Assembly (NCBI RefSeq): GCF_904846675.1
Contig: NZ_CAJHBT010000012.1
Location: forward strand, 1-64,000
Reading direction: 5' to 3'
Origin: Psychrobacter urativorans
GTDB lineage: Bacteria; Pseudomonadota; Gammaproteobacteria; Pseudomonadales; Moraxellaceae
Length of the DNA stretch: 64,000 bases
Made by a program: the position numbers and the translations under genes. Every line of letters begins with the position of its first letter. Within the stretch, counting starts at the first letter, position 1. The notes under the pieces are model-generated. The model saw only the letters and a list, made by a program, of their open reading frames with translations, was not told the DNA's origin and searched no databases. This document shows, in pieces, positions 35,288-46,294 of the stretch.

Positions 35288-35740
35288 TTAAACTTCCAAT
35301 AAAAAGTTTAGTGGGCCATCATTGATACTTTCAACTTGCATATTAGCCCCAAAATGTCCGCTCGCCACCACTGAATGCTGAGTATGCGCGTAAGCTAACA
35401 GCTCAGCAAACAAGGCTTGCGCGGCATCGGGTTTCATCGCAGCGCCAAAATCAGGGCGACGGCCGTTATTGGTATTTGCCATTAAGGTAAATTGAGATAC
35501 CAATAAGAGTCCGCCGCCGACTTGTTGTAGGTTTTGATCCAGTTTCCCAAGCTTGGTAGGATCACTAGTATTCTCAAAAATACGATAAGTGAGAATTTTA
35601 TCTATAAGCCGCTGCGCACTCTGTATATTATCGTCATGCCCCAGCCCAATATATGCCAATATACCGTGCTCGATACTGCCAACACAACTGTCATTAACCG
35701 TGACGTTGGCACGGCTTACGCGCTGAATAAGTGCTTTCAC
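35288..35740 (-). CDS. dtd: D-aminoacyl-tRNA deacylase
   Basis: DTD removes D-amino acids wrongly attached to tRNA. The 150-residue product is of normal length. It begins MKALIQRVSRANV and contains the chirality-checking motif LLVSQFTLMANTNNGRRPDF and the second motif FGANMQVESINDGPLNFLLEV at the C-terminus. The start codon is GTG, supported by AAGGAG about 8 bases upstream. psd lies divergently on the other side. Confidence 0.95.
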   Translation of the reverse strand: MKALIQRVSRANVTVNDSCVGSIEHGILAYIGLGHDDNIQSAQRLIDKILTYRIFENTSDPTKLGKLDQNLQQVGGGLLLVSQFTLMANTNNGRRPDFGAAMKPDAAQALFAELLAYAHTQHSVVASGHFGANMQVESINDGPLNFLLEV

Positions 35741-35879
35741 TGATTGTCTCCTTTACAGATTATGGTCATACGACAGCTGCTGACCGTGATAAAATATAAA
35801 CATTAATTATAATTTTTAACTTTTCTTGATTATTTTTTTAGCGTTTCTTTTATTTTAATTCTTATTTTGGTAGCCTATT

Positions 35880-36713
35880 ATGACTTTATTTACCACCATC
35901 CAGCAGTTTGTGCCACAACAGCAACTGAGTAAAATAGCCGGACGCTTAGCTGCTAGCCGCCATCCTTTAGTTAAGCGCGCGTTTATCCGCAGCTTTGCCA
36001 AAGCTTATAATGTCGAACTGGATGACTATGAGCGTCAGAGCTTTAATGCTTATGAGAGCTTTAATGACTTTTTTACCCGCGAGCTAAAAGACGATGCACG
36101 TACTATTGATAAAACTTCGCACGGTATTGTTAGCCCTGCCGATGGCATAATCTCGCAGCTTGGACAGCTTCATGATAATAAGTTACTGCAAGCTAAAGGT
36201 CGCCATTATGACGTCGGACAGCTACTCGCTGATAGTGAAGATGGTCACTATTTTGCAGATGGTAGCTTTGCCACGGTTTATCTAGCACCAAGCAATTATC
36301 ACCGTGTCCATATGCCATTTGCTGGTACTTTGACTAAGACCCGTTATGTTCCCGGCACTCTATTCTCAGTGAATAATAGCACTGCCGCTAATGTGCCTGA
36401 TTTATTTGCCCGCAACGAGCGCTTAGTATGCATGTTCGATACCGAATACGGCAAGGCAGCAGTCGTCATGGTTGGGGCGATGATTGTCGCTGGTATTGAA
36501 ACACAAGCGACGGGTAAGATTATCCGTACAGACGATATTCAAGAAGCTGAGCATGATATGAAATTTGCGCAAAGCGATGAGCTAGGACGTTTTTATTTAG
36601 GCTCAACGGCGATTGTGGTATTACCAAAAGCGGCAAAAGCAGACTGGTTAAATGGTATGACGCCTAACACTGCTGTACAGCTTGGACAGTTATTAGGCGT
36701 GGCAAAGGTATAG
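35880..36713 (+). CDS. psd: Phosphatidylserine decarboxylase proenzyme
   Basis: PSD makes phosphatidylethanolamine at the inner membrane and uses a pyruvoyl group formed by self-cleavage. The cleavage motif LGST is at residues 240-243, with Ser242 becoming the pyruvoyl group. FYLGSTAIVVLPK fits type I enzymes. IVSPADGII (about 83-91) and NYHRVHMPFAG (His near 144) are the other conserved blocks. The 277 residues match the family. The Shine-Dalgarno is weak (GGTAG). Confidence 0.95.
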   Translation: MTLFTTIQQFVPQQQLSKIAGRLAASRHPLVKRAFIRSFAKAYNVELDDYERQSFNAYESFNDFFTRELKDDARTIDKTSHGIVSPADGIISQLGQLHDNKLLQAKGRHYDVGQLLADSEDGHYFADGSFATVYLAPSNYHRVHMPFAGTLTKTRYVPGTLFSVNNSTAANVPDLFARNERLVCMFDTEYGKAAVVMVGAMIVAGIETQATGKIIRTDDIQEAEHDMKFAQSDELGRFYLGSTAIVVLPKAAKADWLNGMTPNTAVQLGQLLGVAKV

Positions 36714-36738
36714 TTTATTGACCGTAGCGCTGTAGTTG

Positions 36739-37314
36739 CTACTTAATCAAGTTACTAATCGTCTTAAAGGCGGGGTCTTTACTGCTACGACACAGCTCAA
36801 ACAAGATAGTCTCTACAGTAGTAATGACTCCGCCCGCTCTACGTATACGGCGCAGCGCGAGTTTTTTATCATAAGGAAAACGCGAACCTACTGCATCAGC
36901 AATAATGACCGGTTGCATACCATTATCCAATAGATCAAGTGCCGTTTGTAGGACACAAACATGAGTTTCAACGCCAAATAACAACACAATACTGCGATTT
37001 TGCTGAGCAAGGTGATTCCATGAGTCGTCATTGTCACAAGCACTAAAGGTGACTTTTTCAAAACCTCTAGCATTATCGCCTTCTAATAGCTCACGGATCT
37101 CAGGTAAAGTTTCACCCAAACCTTTTTTATATTGCTCATTAAGCATAATAGGAATATCGAGCGCTTGCAGACCTTTAACCAAAGTAACAATCTTTTTGAC
37201 GATGTTTTCATGGTCATTAATATGCGGAGTCAGACGTTCTTGAACGTCAATGACCATCGCTTGCGTGTTTTCTCGAGCAATACGGTAAGTGCGATCGGTA
37301 ATCATAATAGCCAT
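36739..37314 (-). CDS. Isochorismatase-like cysteine hydrolase
   Basis: The catalytic triad of the family is visible: Asp in QAMVIDVQERL, Lys in NEQYKKGLGE and Cys in VETHVCVLQTAL. The fold and length (191 residues) match YcaC-like members. These hydrolases act on amides or isochorismate-like compounds, and the substrate cannot be inferred here. The frame opens at 37338, but the ATG at 37314 has AAGGAG upstream and is preferred. The gene stands alone and converges on psd, 25 bp from its stop. Confidence 0.85.
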   Translation of the reverse strand: MAIMITDRTYRIARENTQAMVIDVQERLTPHINDHENIVKKIVTLVKGLQALDIPIMLNEQYKKGLGETLPEIRELLEGDNARGFEKVTFSACDNDDSWNHLAQQNRSIVLLFGVETHVCVLQTALDLLDNGMQPVIIADAVGSRFPYDKKLALRRIRRAGGVITTVETILFELCRSSKDPAFKTISNLIK

Positions 37315-37578
37315 GGTACACTCCTTGTACGCCTGCAACAGAGCGCTGCAGACTAATATATTGTTTGATTGGATATTAAATGAGGGTTTAGTTTTATAGT
37401 TATAACACTCTTCCTTATTTAGTCATATTTTATTCAGGGCGTCAATGAGGATAGTCGTTAATAAGAGCTATTCAGCCCTAATACAGACTATTAAGCTCTA
37501 ATAATCGCTATTTAATAATAGCTTATAAGATTTTTGACGACCCTATTTGATAATCCTAATAAACAATATGCACATACA

Positions 37579-37610
37579 GAAGCCCCCAGTCATAATGACT
37601 GGGGGCTTTA
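37579..37610. terminator. Intrinsic terminator of the fadBA operon
   Basis: Arms AGCCCCCAGTCA and TGACTGGGGGCT around TAA form a perfect 12-bp stem. It lies 70 bp beyond the fadA stop on the minus strand. Confidence 0.85.
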
Positions 37611-37679
37611 TTAATAGTTAGGGTTTTATTAAAAAAATAAATCTATTTTTAAATTATTGAATATCTAGCGAGTTAAGAC

Positions 37680-38864
<1,185 letters not shown>

Positions 38865-38993
38865 TCAATTTTTATTATCAGTGTCAGTACAGCTTGCTCG
38901 TAATATTGTATTGATAGCTCATAATTCATAATAAATTATTAGTAATCGTTACCGAGCATGCGTACTGAACTTCATCCTAGTAGTGACTGATTA

Positions 38994-41153
38994 TTACGTA
39001 GTCGCGTAAAAGGTCTCGCCAGCAGCAGCCATATCGCGAATTTTTTGCGGGGCGGCATAAGCTTTGCCAAGGTCGGCATATTTTTCGCACAGCGCCAAGT
39101 AGTTATCTAAACCCATTTGGTCGATATAACGGCAGGGTCCACCACGGAATGGTGGGAAACCAACGCCCATAATCATTGCCATGTCAGCTTCTGCTGGAGT
39201 GTCAACGATATTATCTTCTAAGCAACGTACGGTCTCATTACAGAAAGCCAGCATCATACGGTCGATGATCGCTTGGTCATCAAACTCTTGAGTATTGCTA
39301 TCAGTGGTGTCTTTTAGCAACTCATAGGTCGCATCGTCAGCCACTTTCTTCGGCTTGCCGCGTTTGTCCAGCTCATACTTATAGAAACCAATACCGTTTT
39401 TCTGACCTAGACGCTCATTATTATAAAGATGTTCAATCGCGCCTTTATAATCAGGCTTCATGCGGTCGGGATAGCCTTCTGCCATCACTTCTGCGCCGTG
39501 TACACCCGTATCTAGACCAACCACGTCGATTAGATAAGCTGGACCCATAGGCCAGCCGAATTTTTCCATGACTTTATCGACATGGACGAAATCCGCACCT
39601 TGCTTAAGCAACAAGTCAAAAGCGCCAAAGTATGGGAATAGAACACGGTTCACAAGGAAGCCTGGGCAATCATTAACTACGACAGGCACTTTGCCCATTT
39701 TAGAGGCTAGCGCAACGGTGGTAGCGATGGCTTCTTCAGAGGACTTTTCACCGCGAATAACTTCAACCAATGGCATACGGTGTACTGGGTTAAAGAAATG
39801 CATACCAACAAAGTTTTCTGGACGGGCAAGCGCTTCCGCTAAATAAGTAATCGAGATGGTTGAGGTGTTTGAAGCTAAGATACAGTTGTCTTTGACCAAG
39901 CCTTCCACTTCTTTGAGTACCGCACGCTTAACGTTTGGATTCTCAACCACGGCTTCGATAACGATATCAGTTTCGCCAAAGTCGCCATAGTTTAAGGTTG
40001 GACGGATACGGCTTAAGGTTTCACCCATTTTGGTAGCCGTCATTTTGCCACGGTCGACCATTTTACCTAATAACTTGCTGGCCTCACCCATGCCCAAATC
40101 TAACTGTTCAGACTTGATATCTTTCATGATAATTGGCAAGCCTTTGCTGGCTGCCTGATAAGCGATACCGCCGCCCATGATACCAGCGCCTAGTACAGCC
40201 GCCTCGGTAATTTCATGTGCTTGCTTGCTGTGTTGTTTGGCTAATTTCTTAACCAATTGGTCATTTAAGAATAGACCAACCAAACTTTCAGCTTGTGGGG
40301 TTTTAGCCGCTTTAGCAAAACCCGCTGCTTCCACTTCAAGCGCTTTATCACGGGGTAAATTAACGTGTTTTTCAATCGCTGCAATAGCAAGTGCTGGTGC
40401 AGGATATTGCTTAGGATTGGCCTTGGCAAAAATCATGGCTTTAGCACTACTAAAGGCCATCGTTTGCTCAAGCTGGTTTAATTTAACCGGATTAAGTTTT
40501 TCTTCACGGCGTGCTTGCCAATTAAGCTCACCTGAAATGCACTTCTTCACCAAATCAATCGCAGCATCTTGCAAATCATCAGCAGGAACGGTCGCATCAA
40601 CTAAGCCTAATTTTAAGGCATCGAGTGCTTTTTTTGGTTTGCCAGTAGCGATAAGCTCAAGCGCGTTATCAATACCGATAATACGCGTACTACGAACCGT
40701 ACCACCAAAGCCTGGGAAAATGCCCAGTTGAGTTTCTGGCAAGCCGATAATTGCTTTTTCGCTCATGACCCGATATTCGCAAACCAGGGTCATCTCACAA
40801 CCACCGCCCAGTGCTGCACCATTAATCGCCGCAACTTTAGGGAAAGGCAAATCCTCAAAGCGGTTAAAGTCGTTATTAATACTAATAACCCAGTCTTTGA
40901 TATCTTCTTCTGATTGTTTAAATGAGGCCACAAATTCAGTAATATCAGCGCCAGCAATAAACACGCCTTTGGCTGAGGTGACAATCAAACCTTTGACATC
41001 ACTGGCTTCCTCTAATGCTGTGACTGCTTCACCAAATTGTTTATTGGTCTCAGCATCGAATTTGTTAACGCTCTCATTTTCGGCGTTGTACTGCATATTG
41101 GCGATGCCATCCTCTAGCATGCTTACCGTAATGCGATTTCCTTGGTATACCAT
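38994..41153 (-). CDS. fadB: Fatty acid oxidation complex subunit alpha (enoyl-CoA hydratase / 3-hydroxyacyl-CoA dehydrogenase)
   Basis: FadB hydrates trans-2-enoyl-CoA and oxidises the L-3-hydroxyacyl-CoA with NAD+. The N-terminal crotonase domain shows [26 protein letters not shown] and [15 protein letters not shown] with both catalytic glutamates. A Rossmann motif [18 protein letters not shown] begins the dehydrogenase domain near residue 320, and [15 protein letters not shown] holds the catalytic His. The total of 719 residues is typical. AAGGAG precedes the start. The upstream 640-bp gap contains a perfect palindrome (41375-41395), but no PsrA- or FadR-type operator was recognised. Confidence 0.96.
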   Translation of the reverse strand: MVYQGNRITVSMLEDGIANMQYNAENESVNKFDAETNKQFGEAVTALEEASDVKGLIVTSAKGVFIAGADITEFVASFKQSEEDIKDWVISINNDFNRFEDLPFPKVAAINGAALGGGCEMTLVCEYRVMSEKAIIGLPETQLGIFPGFGGTVRSTRIIGIDNALELIATGKPKKALDALKLGLVDATVPADDLQDAAIDLVKKCISGELNWQARREEKLNPVKLNQLEQTMAFSSAKAMIFAKANPKQYPAPALAIAAIEKHVNLPRDKALEVEAAGFAKAAKTPQAESLVGLFLNDQLVKKLAKQHSKQAHEITEAAVLGAGIMGGGIAYQAASKGLPIIMKDIKSEQLDLGMGEASKLLGKMVDRGKMTATKMGETLSRIRPTLNYGDFGETDIVIEAVVENPNVKRAVLKEVEGLVKDNCILASNTSTISITYLAEALARPENFVGMHFFNPVHRMPLVEVIRGEKSSEEAIATTVALASKMGKVPVVVNDCPGFLVNRVLFPYFGAFDLLLKQGADFVHVDKVMEKFGWPMGPAYLIDVVGLDTGVHGAEVMAEGYPDRMKPDYKGAIEHLYNNERLGQKNGIGFYKYELDKRGKPKKVADDATYELLKDTTDSNTQEFDDQAIIDRMMLAFCNETVRCLEDNIVDTPAEADMAMIMGVGFPPFRGGPCRYIDQMGLDNYLALCEKYADLGKAYAAPQKIRDMAAAGETFYATT

Positions 41154-41797
41154 TTGGAACTCCTTACTATGTGTTAAATTTTAAATTATAAAAGCTACGT
41201 TTTAGAATTAAAATAAATAGCCTGTTAAATTGTGCAGCCTAATGTCTTTATTATCTAGCGCTCATTGACATGGCGCTTCGTTGTTATACTGACAGTTTTA
41301 TACTTGCTTAAATTTAAGTCTAATCTTTCATATCTCATATTTTGTAATAATGGCGAAACACTACCTTTGCAGCGGGCTAAAGACTGTCTTTAGCCTTGTA
41401 AATACTAAGCATTGACGCCATTAGACCGTTTTTGACGTCAATCAGTGTAGGGGATTATGCCCCCAACTGTCACAAGCTAAAACCATACTCACAAGTCACT
41501 ATTAAATCAATCGCAGGCATTTACCTCACTACCTTTGTGCATTATGAGCGTATACCGAGTAATTATATTCGTTGATGTTAACGATATTATTAATATCAAA
41601 CTGCCACTTCATCAAAGCACATTCAGACGCCAAGTTAAATCATCGATACGTAACCAAAACTTATAGAACACTTATTATAAAAACAAATGTAGAAAACAGT
41701 AAAAAATAAGTCCTACTTAAAGGCCTAATACAAGCCTCAGCCCCTATCATGCTACACTAACCCTATTTTTATTATTCACCTGATAACTGGTTGGGTT
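41154..41797. other. Divergent regulatory gap between fadB and ispA
   Basis: 644 bp without a supported gene. It contains the 21-bp palindrome at 41375-41395 and an ATTGACG/CGTCAAT pair around 41410-41445. The promoters of fadB and ispA should be here. Confidence 0.45.
41375..41395. repeat. Perfect palindrome upstream of fadB
   Basis: GGCTAAAGAC and GTCTTTAGCC are exact reverse complements around one T. The element is about 220 bp before the fadB start and about 400 bp before ispA. It may be an operator; no regulator can be named. Confidence 0.5.
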
Positions 41798-42841
41798 ATG
41801 ACTATCTCTACTGCACCGCGCTTTGTTCCTTTTACCACTTTTGAACCTTTTCACCATGCATTACGGGCGCAATTAGCACAAGATATCGACGCGCTTTTTG
41901 CTTATGCTGATTTGCCAAGTCCACTCAACGATGCTTGCCGCTATGTGATGACCGGCAACGGTAAACTGGTTCGTCCCCTACTGCTCGCCAGCGCCTTTGT
42001 TAGTATCAGCGCTAGTAATAAGCAAATGGCCAATAGGTCAACTAGCAATCAATTTTCTAATACAAAGGCTATTGATGGTACGAGCGCAATAGAGAATCTA
42101 AATGATTTTTTAGACGCTGATGTACGCTACGATATGTGTCGGCGTGCGGCATTGGCCGTGGAGCTGCTGCACACTTATTCATTAGTGCATGATGATTTGC
42201 CCTGTATGGATGACGATGCGCTACGCCGTGGTCAACCCACTTGTCATATTGTCTTCGATGAAGCGACGGCATTGCTGGCAGGTGATGTATTGCAGACACT
42301 CGCTTTTGAAGTGCTAACCGCAGAGATTCCAACCTTCGCGCCTTTTGATTCGCAGGTAGCCAGCCAACTATTAGCCATATTTGCGCCACGAGCGCGGCGC
42401 ATGGTATCTGGTCAAATGCTTGATTTGAACGCTGAAGCCAGCGCTGCGGTCTCGCAAACTGCTTTAGAAGCCATTCACCGTGATAAAACCGGTGCCTTGA
42501 TTGAAGCAGCGGTATTAATGGGTGGGATCTGTGCGCAAGCAACTGCCCTACAGCGGATAGCATTACAAGACTGTGCGCAGCATATTGGCCTCGCCTTTCA
42601 AGTTCAAGATGATATTTTAGATGTCACTGCGAGTACTGACGCTTTAGGCAAACCTGCCGGTAGCGATGAGAAGCTCGATAAATCTACCTACGTAAAATTG
42701 ATGGGTGTAGAAGCTGCTAAAAATTATGCACAGTCGTTATTTACCGATGGACGGGCAGCGATAACACGCGAGCTTGGTGACAGTACAGAAAGCTATGCCC
42801 TACTTGAACTTATCGAACGGCTCTGGTCTCGTAAAAAGTAG
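41798..42841 (+). CDS. ispA: Farnesyl diphosphate synthase-like polyprenyl synthetase
   Basis: The protein condenses allylic diphosphates with IPP to make farnesyl diphosphate. The first Asp-rich motif DDLPCMDDDALRRGQP is of the bacterial IspA type, and the second is DDILD near residue 275. GNGKLVRPLLL and KTGALIEAAVLMGG are also typical. An insertion of about 40 residues (about 70-112, rich in S, N, T and D) lies between helix blocks just before the MCRRAALAVELLHTYS region, making the protein longer than the usual 300 residues. Chain-length specificity is inferred. Confidence 0.9.
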   Translation: MTISTAPRFVPFTTFEPFHHALRAQLAQDIDALFAYADLPSPLNDACRYVMTGNGKLVRPLLLASAFVSISASNKQMANRSTSNQFSNTKAIDGTSAIENLNDFLDADVRYDMCRRAALAVELLHTYSLVHDDLPCMDDDALRRGQPTCHIVFDEATALLAGDVLQTLAFEVLTAEIPTFAPFDSQVASQLLAIFAPRARRMVSGQMLDLNAEASAAVSQTALEAIHRDKTGALIEAAVLMGGICAQATALQRIALQDCAQHIGLAFQVQDDILDVTASTDALGKPAGSDEKLDKSTYVKLMGVEAAKNYAQSLFTDGRAAITRELGDSTESYALLELIERLWSRKK

Positions 42842-42935
42842 CCCCGTAAAAAATGGGCACGCATAAAATGAGTCCATAGAAATATATGTTTAGAAAAAAA
42901 ATGGATGAAAAAGGACTTTAATTCAGAGGGCGGCA

Positions 42936-43754
42936 ATGACTGACACCAATACCCAACGTATTTATCTAGGAACAGGTGGCTATAGCGATACCGATTTATT
43001 AGGCACGCTTTATCCAACCGGTACTAAGAAAACTGACTTCTTACGTGAATATGCCAAGCGATACGGCGCGGTGGAAATTAATAGCACTTTTTATGCCCCC
43101 ATTGGTCAAAAGGCCTTTGCCGGTATGGTCGACAAAGCTTATGTTCAGGCCAAAAGTGAATTACAATTCGCCGTCAAGCTCCATCAAGACTTCACTCATG
43201 CCCGCAAAGGTAGTGCGGAACACGCACTGTCTTTTCTTACTGCCCTAACGCCATTAATAGAAGCGAACTGTCTAGCACCCCTGTTATTACAGTTCCCGCA
43301 TGGCTTTGACCGTACCCGAGATAATAGGCTGTATCTAGCCAATCTAGTCAGCTGGTTTAAAGACTATCCATTAGCTGTTGAATTCCGTCATGCCAGCTGG
43401 CATACCCCACAAGTCGTCGATAGTTTTGGTGAACAAGGTCTCATTTGGTGCAGTGTTGATTATCCCAAAGTTAACGGTCTACCGCCATCACGACTGATAT
43501 TTACTCAGCGCACCGGCTATCTAAGAATGCATGGTAATAATCTAAACTGGTGGGATGCGATGAGTGCCAGCGACCGTCACGATTATCGTTATAGCGAAGC
43601 TGAAATACAGGGTTGGGCACAAGCGATTGCCAATCAGCGTCAGTACTTTGATTGCCTTTATATCTTTTTTCAAAATACGGTCAATGCGCATGCTTTTTAT
43701 AATATTGCGATGTTAAGAGAGGCGTTGGGTAGTTTTGGGTTTGAGGTGTTGTGA
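42936..43754 (+). CDS. DUF72 (YecE-like) protein
   Basis: DUF72 proteins have a TIM-barrel-like fold; their function is not established. Typical blocks are YLGTGGYSDTDLLGTLYP, VEINSTFYAP, FAVKLHQDFTHAR, LLLQFPHGF, AVEFRHASWH and WCSVDYPK, with YIFFQNTVNAHAFYNI near the C-terminus. The 272 residues fit the family. GAGGGCGG precedes the ATG. It is followed 44 bp later by the pair of unknown AT-rich genes. Confidence 0.88.
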   Translation: MTDTNTQRIYLGTGGYSDTDLLGTLYPTGTKKTDFLREYAKRYGAVEINSTFYAPIGQKAFAGMVDKAYVQAKSELQFAVKLHQDFTHARKGSAEHALSFLTALTPLIEANCLAPLLLQFPHGFDRTRDNRLYLANLVSWFKDYPLAVEFRHASWHTPQVVDSFGEQGLIWCSVDYPKVNGLPPSRLIFTQRTGYLRMHGNNLNWWDAMSASDRHDYRYSEAEIQGWAQAIANQRQYFDCLYIFFQNTVNAHAFYNIAMLREALGSFGFEVL

Positions 43755-43798
43755 GCAACCTAGACTTTTAAGTAACGTCAATTATAGGAGCTATAGGT

Positions 43799-44266
43799 AT
43801 GGAAATAAAAGTTAGAGAAGCTGATGATGTGCAATTAGATATAGATGCTCAAAGCATCGTTATATTGCCGTATAATTATGAGGCTAATAAAAACTACACA
43901 TATAACTCAACATCAATTTCGTTTTACAAATACGCTAAAAGCAAGCTTGATATTAAGTACTTCACTGAACCTGAACTATTAGTTGAACAGCGCTCTGGAG
44001 ACTGGTTCGCTCCCGTCTTGTTTGTATCTTCTGTAGCTATGACGCAAAATCCAGAACTGATAACTATCGCCTTGAGTGTAATTGCAAATTATGTAACTGA
44101 CTTTTTCAAAGGTAAAGATAGTCCTAACATTCGACTTAAAGTGGTTCACAAAGAAACAAAGACGTCGAAATTGACAGAGATATATTATGAAGGTGGGCTA
44201 GATGGATTAAGCCAATTAGAAGCGTCAATAAACAAAATCGCTAATAAAGGTACATCTGATGAATGA
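43799..44266 (+). CDS. Unknown protein with central hydrophobic segment, first gene of a two-gene unit
   Basis: No family is recognised with confidence. The 155-residue product has a beta-rich polar N-terminus (about 1-65), a hydrophobic central part (about 72-103, APVLFVSSVAMTQNPELITI, then ALSVIANYVTDFFKG) and a charged C-terminus with KVVHKETKTSKLTEIYYEGG and GLSQLEASINKI. The layout loosely recalls small defence-associated or constant components such as EACC1-type proteins, but that is only an impression. AGGAG precedes the ATG. The gene overlaps the next by 8 bp, and the DNA is AT-rich compared with the flanking genes. Confidence 0.65.
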   Translation: MEIKVREADDVQLDIDAQSIVILPYNYEANKNYTYNSTSISFYKYAKSKLDIKYFTEPELLVEQRSGDWFAPVLFVSSVAMTQNPELITIALSVIANYVTDFFKGKDSPNIRLKVVHKETKTSKLTEIYYEGGLDGLSQLEASINKIANKGTSDE

Positions 44267-44993
44267 TAAGAAAATCTTTAAGGATATTCGTAGTGACTTC
44301 TGCAATTTTATAGACTCTTGTAGTCACTATGGTTTCTATACAAGAGCAATAGATTTACAGCGTAAAAAAGTTTTAGATTGCGAAAATTATCTAGAAGTTA
44401 TTAAACAGTATAAATATCAAGCTATTGGAAGAGAAAATGAGTATGAGGCTAACCAGCTTTTTCATATGCAATGCATGATTAACGCCTTACGATCTTATCT
44501 TTTTATGTGGATTCAACTCAAAGAAGGTGAGTTTCAAAAATCTTGGACTAGTCTAGTAGATGTTCAAGAATATACTGCTATCGCATTAAAAACTAATGAC
44601 TACGAGGGTGTTCGAATTTTTGAGGCACGTTTGATAAGTGCTGAAAAGTCTCTTTTTCCTAATTGGAATAGATACAATAGTTGTGGTTTTATAGAAACTA
44701 TCGGGGAATGTTCTATATGTCATAATTTATTTTTTGATTGCGAGCATATAGAGAATGCAATCTATATGGGTAGTCTCTGTGAGCGTATAAATCGAAAGGT
44801 CGTAGAAATTAACCATGTTGCACTCGTAGAAAACCCACGCGACCGTAGATGTATTTTTACTAATATATCAGATGATGATGGAAACGAAATCGATAACTTT
44901 ACTTTAGAGAAAACGGGAAACAAAGTAGATAACAATGATGGTTATCATTGCAAGGCTACATTATTCTATTTTTCTAGATTAGATGTCTCATAA
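44259..44993 (+). CDS. Unknown protein with putative zinc-binding C-x2-C-x6-C-x-H-x10-C cluster
   Basis: The N-terminal about 130 residues look helical and polar. Then comes ECSICHNLFFDCEHIENAIY with Cys151, Cys154, Cys161, His163 and later Cys174, which could bind zinc. A following stretch VVEINHVALVENPRDRR resembles the E/VxxVxxP strand seen after similar CxxC-DCxH modules in some phage-related proteins. The C-terminus is predicted beta-rich. No enzyme motif is seen. The start overlaps the upstream gene (ATGAATGA), with AAAGG upstream, so the two are very probably translated together. A terminator at 45055-45087 follows. Confidence 0.65.
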   Translation: MNDKKIFKDIRSDFCNFIDSCSHYGFYTRAIDLQRKKVLDCENYLEVIKQYKYQAIGRENEYEANQLFHMQCMINALRSYLFMWIQLKEGEFQKSWTSLVDVQEYTAIALKTNDYEGVRIFEARLISAEKSLFPNWNRYNSCGFIETIGECSICHNLFFDCEHIENAIYMGSLCERINRKVVEINHVALVENPRDRRCIFTNISDDDGNEIDNFTLEKTGNKVDNNDGYHCKATLFYFSRLDVS

Positions 44994-45054
44994 TTAAGCC
45001 TATAGTAGGACTAATTATGAAGTAATGTAATGGCTCTAATGAAACTGTAGCAAT

Positions 45055-45087
45055 GAAAAAAAGGACACCTCGCGGCGTCCTTTTTTC
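45055..45087. terminator. Bidirectional terminator between the unknown pair and sodB
   Basis: AAAAAAAGGAC and GTCCTTTTTT form a stem flanked by A- and T-runs, with a short CC/GG extension towards the loop. It serves both the unknown pair and the convergent sodB. Confidence 0.85.
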
Positions 45088-45127
45088 TACTTATAAAGCT
45101 ACGATAATCTAATGATTAAAGAGTTAT

Positions 45128-45757
45128 TTACTCTTCAACGCCAGCATCTTGACCTTTATATTTTGCATTAGCGTAGTCCCAGTTCACTAATTTGTCTAGG
45201 AACGTGTCGACGTAATCAGGACGACGGTTACGATAATCGATGTAGTAAGCATGCTCCCACACATCACAAGTCAATACGGCTACTTGATCATGCGCTAATG
45301 GGTTATCAGCATTACCAGTTTTAGCGATTGATAGTTTGCCGCCGACTTTATCGGTAACGAGCCATGCCCAACCTGAACCGAACTGTGACGTTGCTGCGTT
45401 TTTGAACTCCTCACGGAACTTATCATAGCTACCGAAGTCTTCTTCGATTTTGCCTTTTAGATCGCCAGTAGGTTCGCCACCGCCATTCTTAGGCGTCATG
45501 CAGTTCCAATAGAACGTATGGTTCCATACTTGGGCTGCTTGGTTAAACATCGTTTGCTTGCTGTCATCTTTAGAGGCCGCTACGATGATTTCTGGTAGCG
45601 TTTTGTCTTCTAGACCAGAACCAGGTAGCAGTTCATTTAGCTTATTGACATAGGCTGCATGATGCTTGTCATGATGATATTCTAGCGTCTCGGCACTGAT
45701 ATGTGGCTCAAGCGCGTCTTTTGCATATGGTAGGTCTGGTAAAGTAATCTTTGACAT
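45128..45757 (-). CDS. sodB: Superoxide dismutase [Fe]
   Basis: This cytoplasmic enzyme dismutates superoxide. The 209-residue product has metal ligands in the expected places: YHHDKHHAAYV (first His), NHTFYW (second His), DVWEHAYYIDYRNRRPDYV (Asp and His). Gln in FNQAAQVWNHTFYW and AATSQFGSGWAW indicate the iron rather than manganese type. It is transcribed alone, with about 540 bp of non-coding DNA upstream. Confidence 0.95.
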   Translation of the reverse strand: MSKITLPDLPYAKDALEPHISAETLEYHHDKHHAAYVNKLNELLPGSGLEDKTLPEIIVAASKDDSKQTMFNQAAQVWNHTFYWNCMTPKNGGGEPTGDLKGKIEEDFGSYDKFREEFKNAATSQFGSGWAWLVTDKVGGKLSIAKTGNADNPLAHDQVAVLTCDVWEHAYYIDYRNRRPDYVDTFLDKLVNWDYANAKYKGQDAGVEE

Positions 45758-46294
45758 AGTTATTTTATCCTTGCTGTTTTAGCCGTTAATCTTATATTTC
45801 AATCACGCGTCTGTGTTAAATACACTTACCTCAAACTTTACAGACAACGTAAACGTTACCACGACATCCTCAGATATTGTTTAAACGTATGAGCATAAAT
45901 TATCGGGCTAAGTTTATTGTTAATTAGAGTTATTGCTCAATGTGCTATTGCACATCGTTATGCATTCAGAGTTTAGCCTTATACTACTATTAGATTAATA
46001 CTACTGACTACTTAATACCACTAATTAATAGGTATTACTGCTAAGTTATTATTAATTTTAAATACACAACTTGTAAGCTATAATTCACTATAGCTTACTG
46101 GGTATTATAGCAATAATAATGCCTAATATCAGTTACCGAATGTTATAGCACACAATTACTCTCTATTAACCTTATAATAGCTAAGCGAATACCCAAACAA
46201 TTTGATTCGGTAGTACTCAATCTAATAGCATTTAATACCGTATAACTTTAACACTAAGTAATGATTTAATACCCTGTAATAATGGACTTAACTT
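45758..46294. other. AT-rich divergent gap with several inverted repeats
   Basis: No gene is supported in 537 bp between sodB and rdgB. It contains a perfect 10-bp hairpin at 46073-46098 (GTAAGCTATA/TATAGCTTAC around ATTCAC) and a TAATACC/GGTATTA pair near 46014-46038. A Fur or stress-regulator site for sodB was not recognised. Confidence 0.45.
46073..46098. repeat. Perfect 10-bp inverted repeat between sodB and rdgB
   Basis: GTAAGCTATA and TATAGCTTAC flank ATTCAC. No T-run follows. It lies about 200 bp before rdgB and about 315 bp before sodB. The role is unknown. Confidence 0.5.

Noticed and set aside
40177..40731. 184-codon plus-strand frame inside fadB
   Set aside because: It is the antisense shadow of a well-supported crotonase/dehydrogenase gene; its composition follows the opposite strand.
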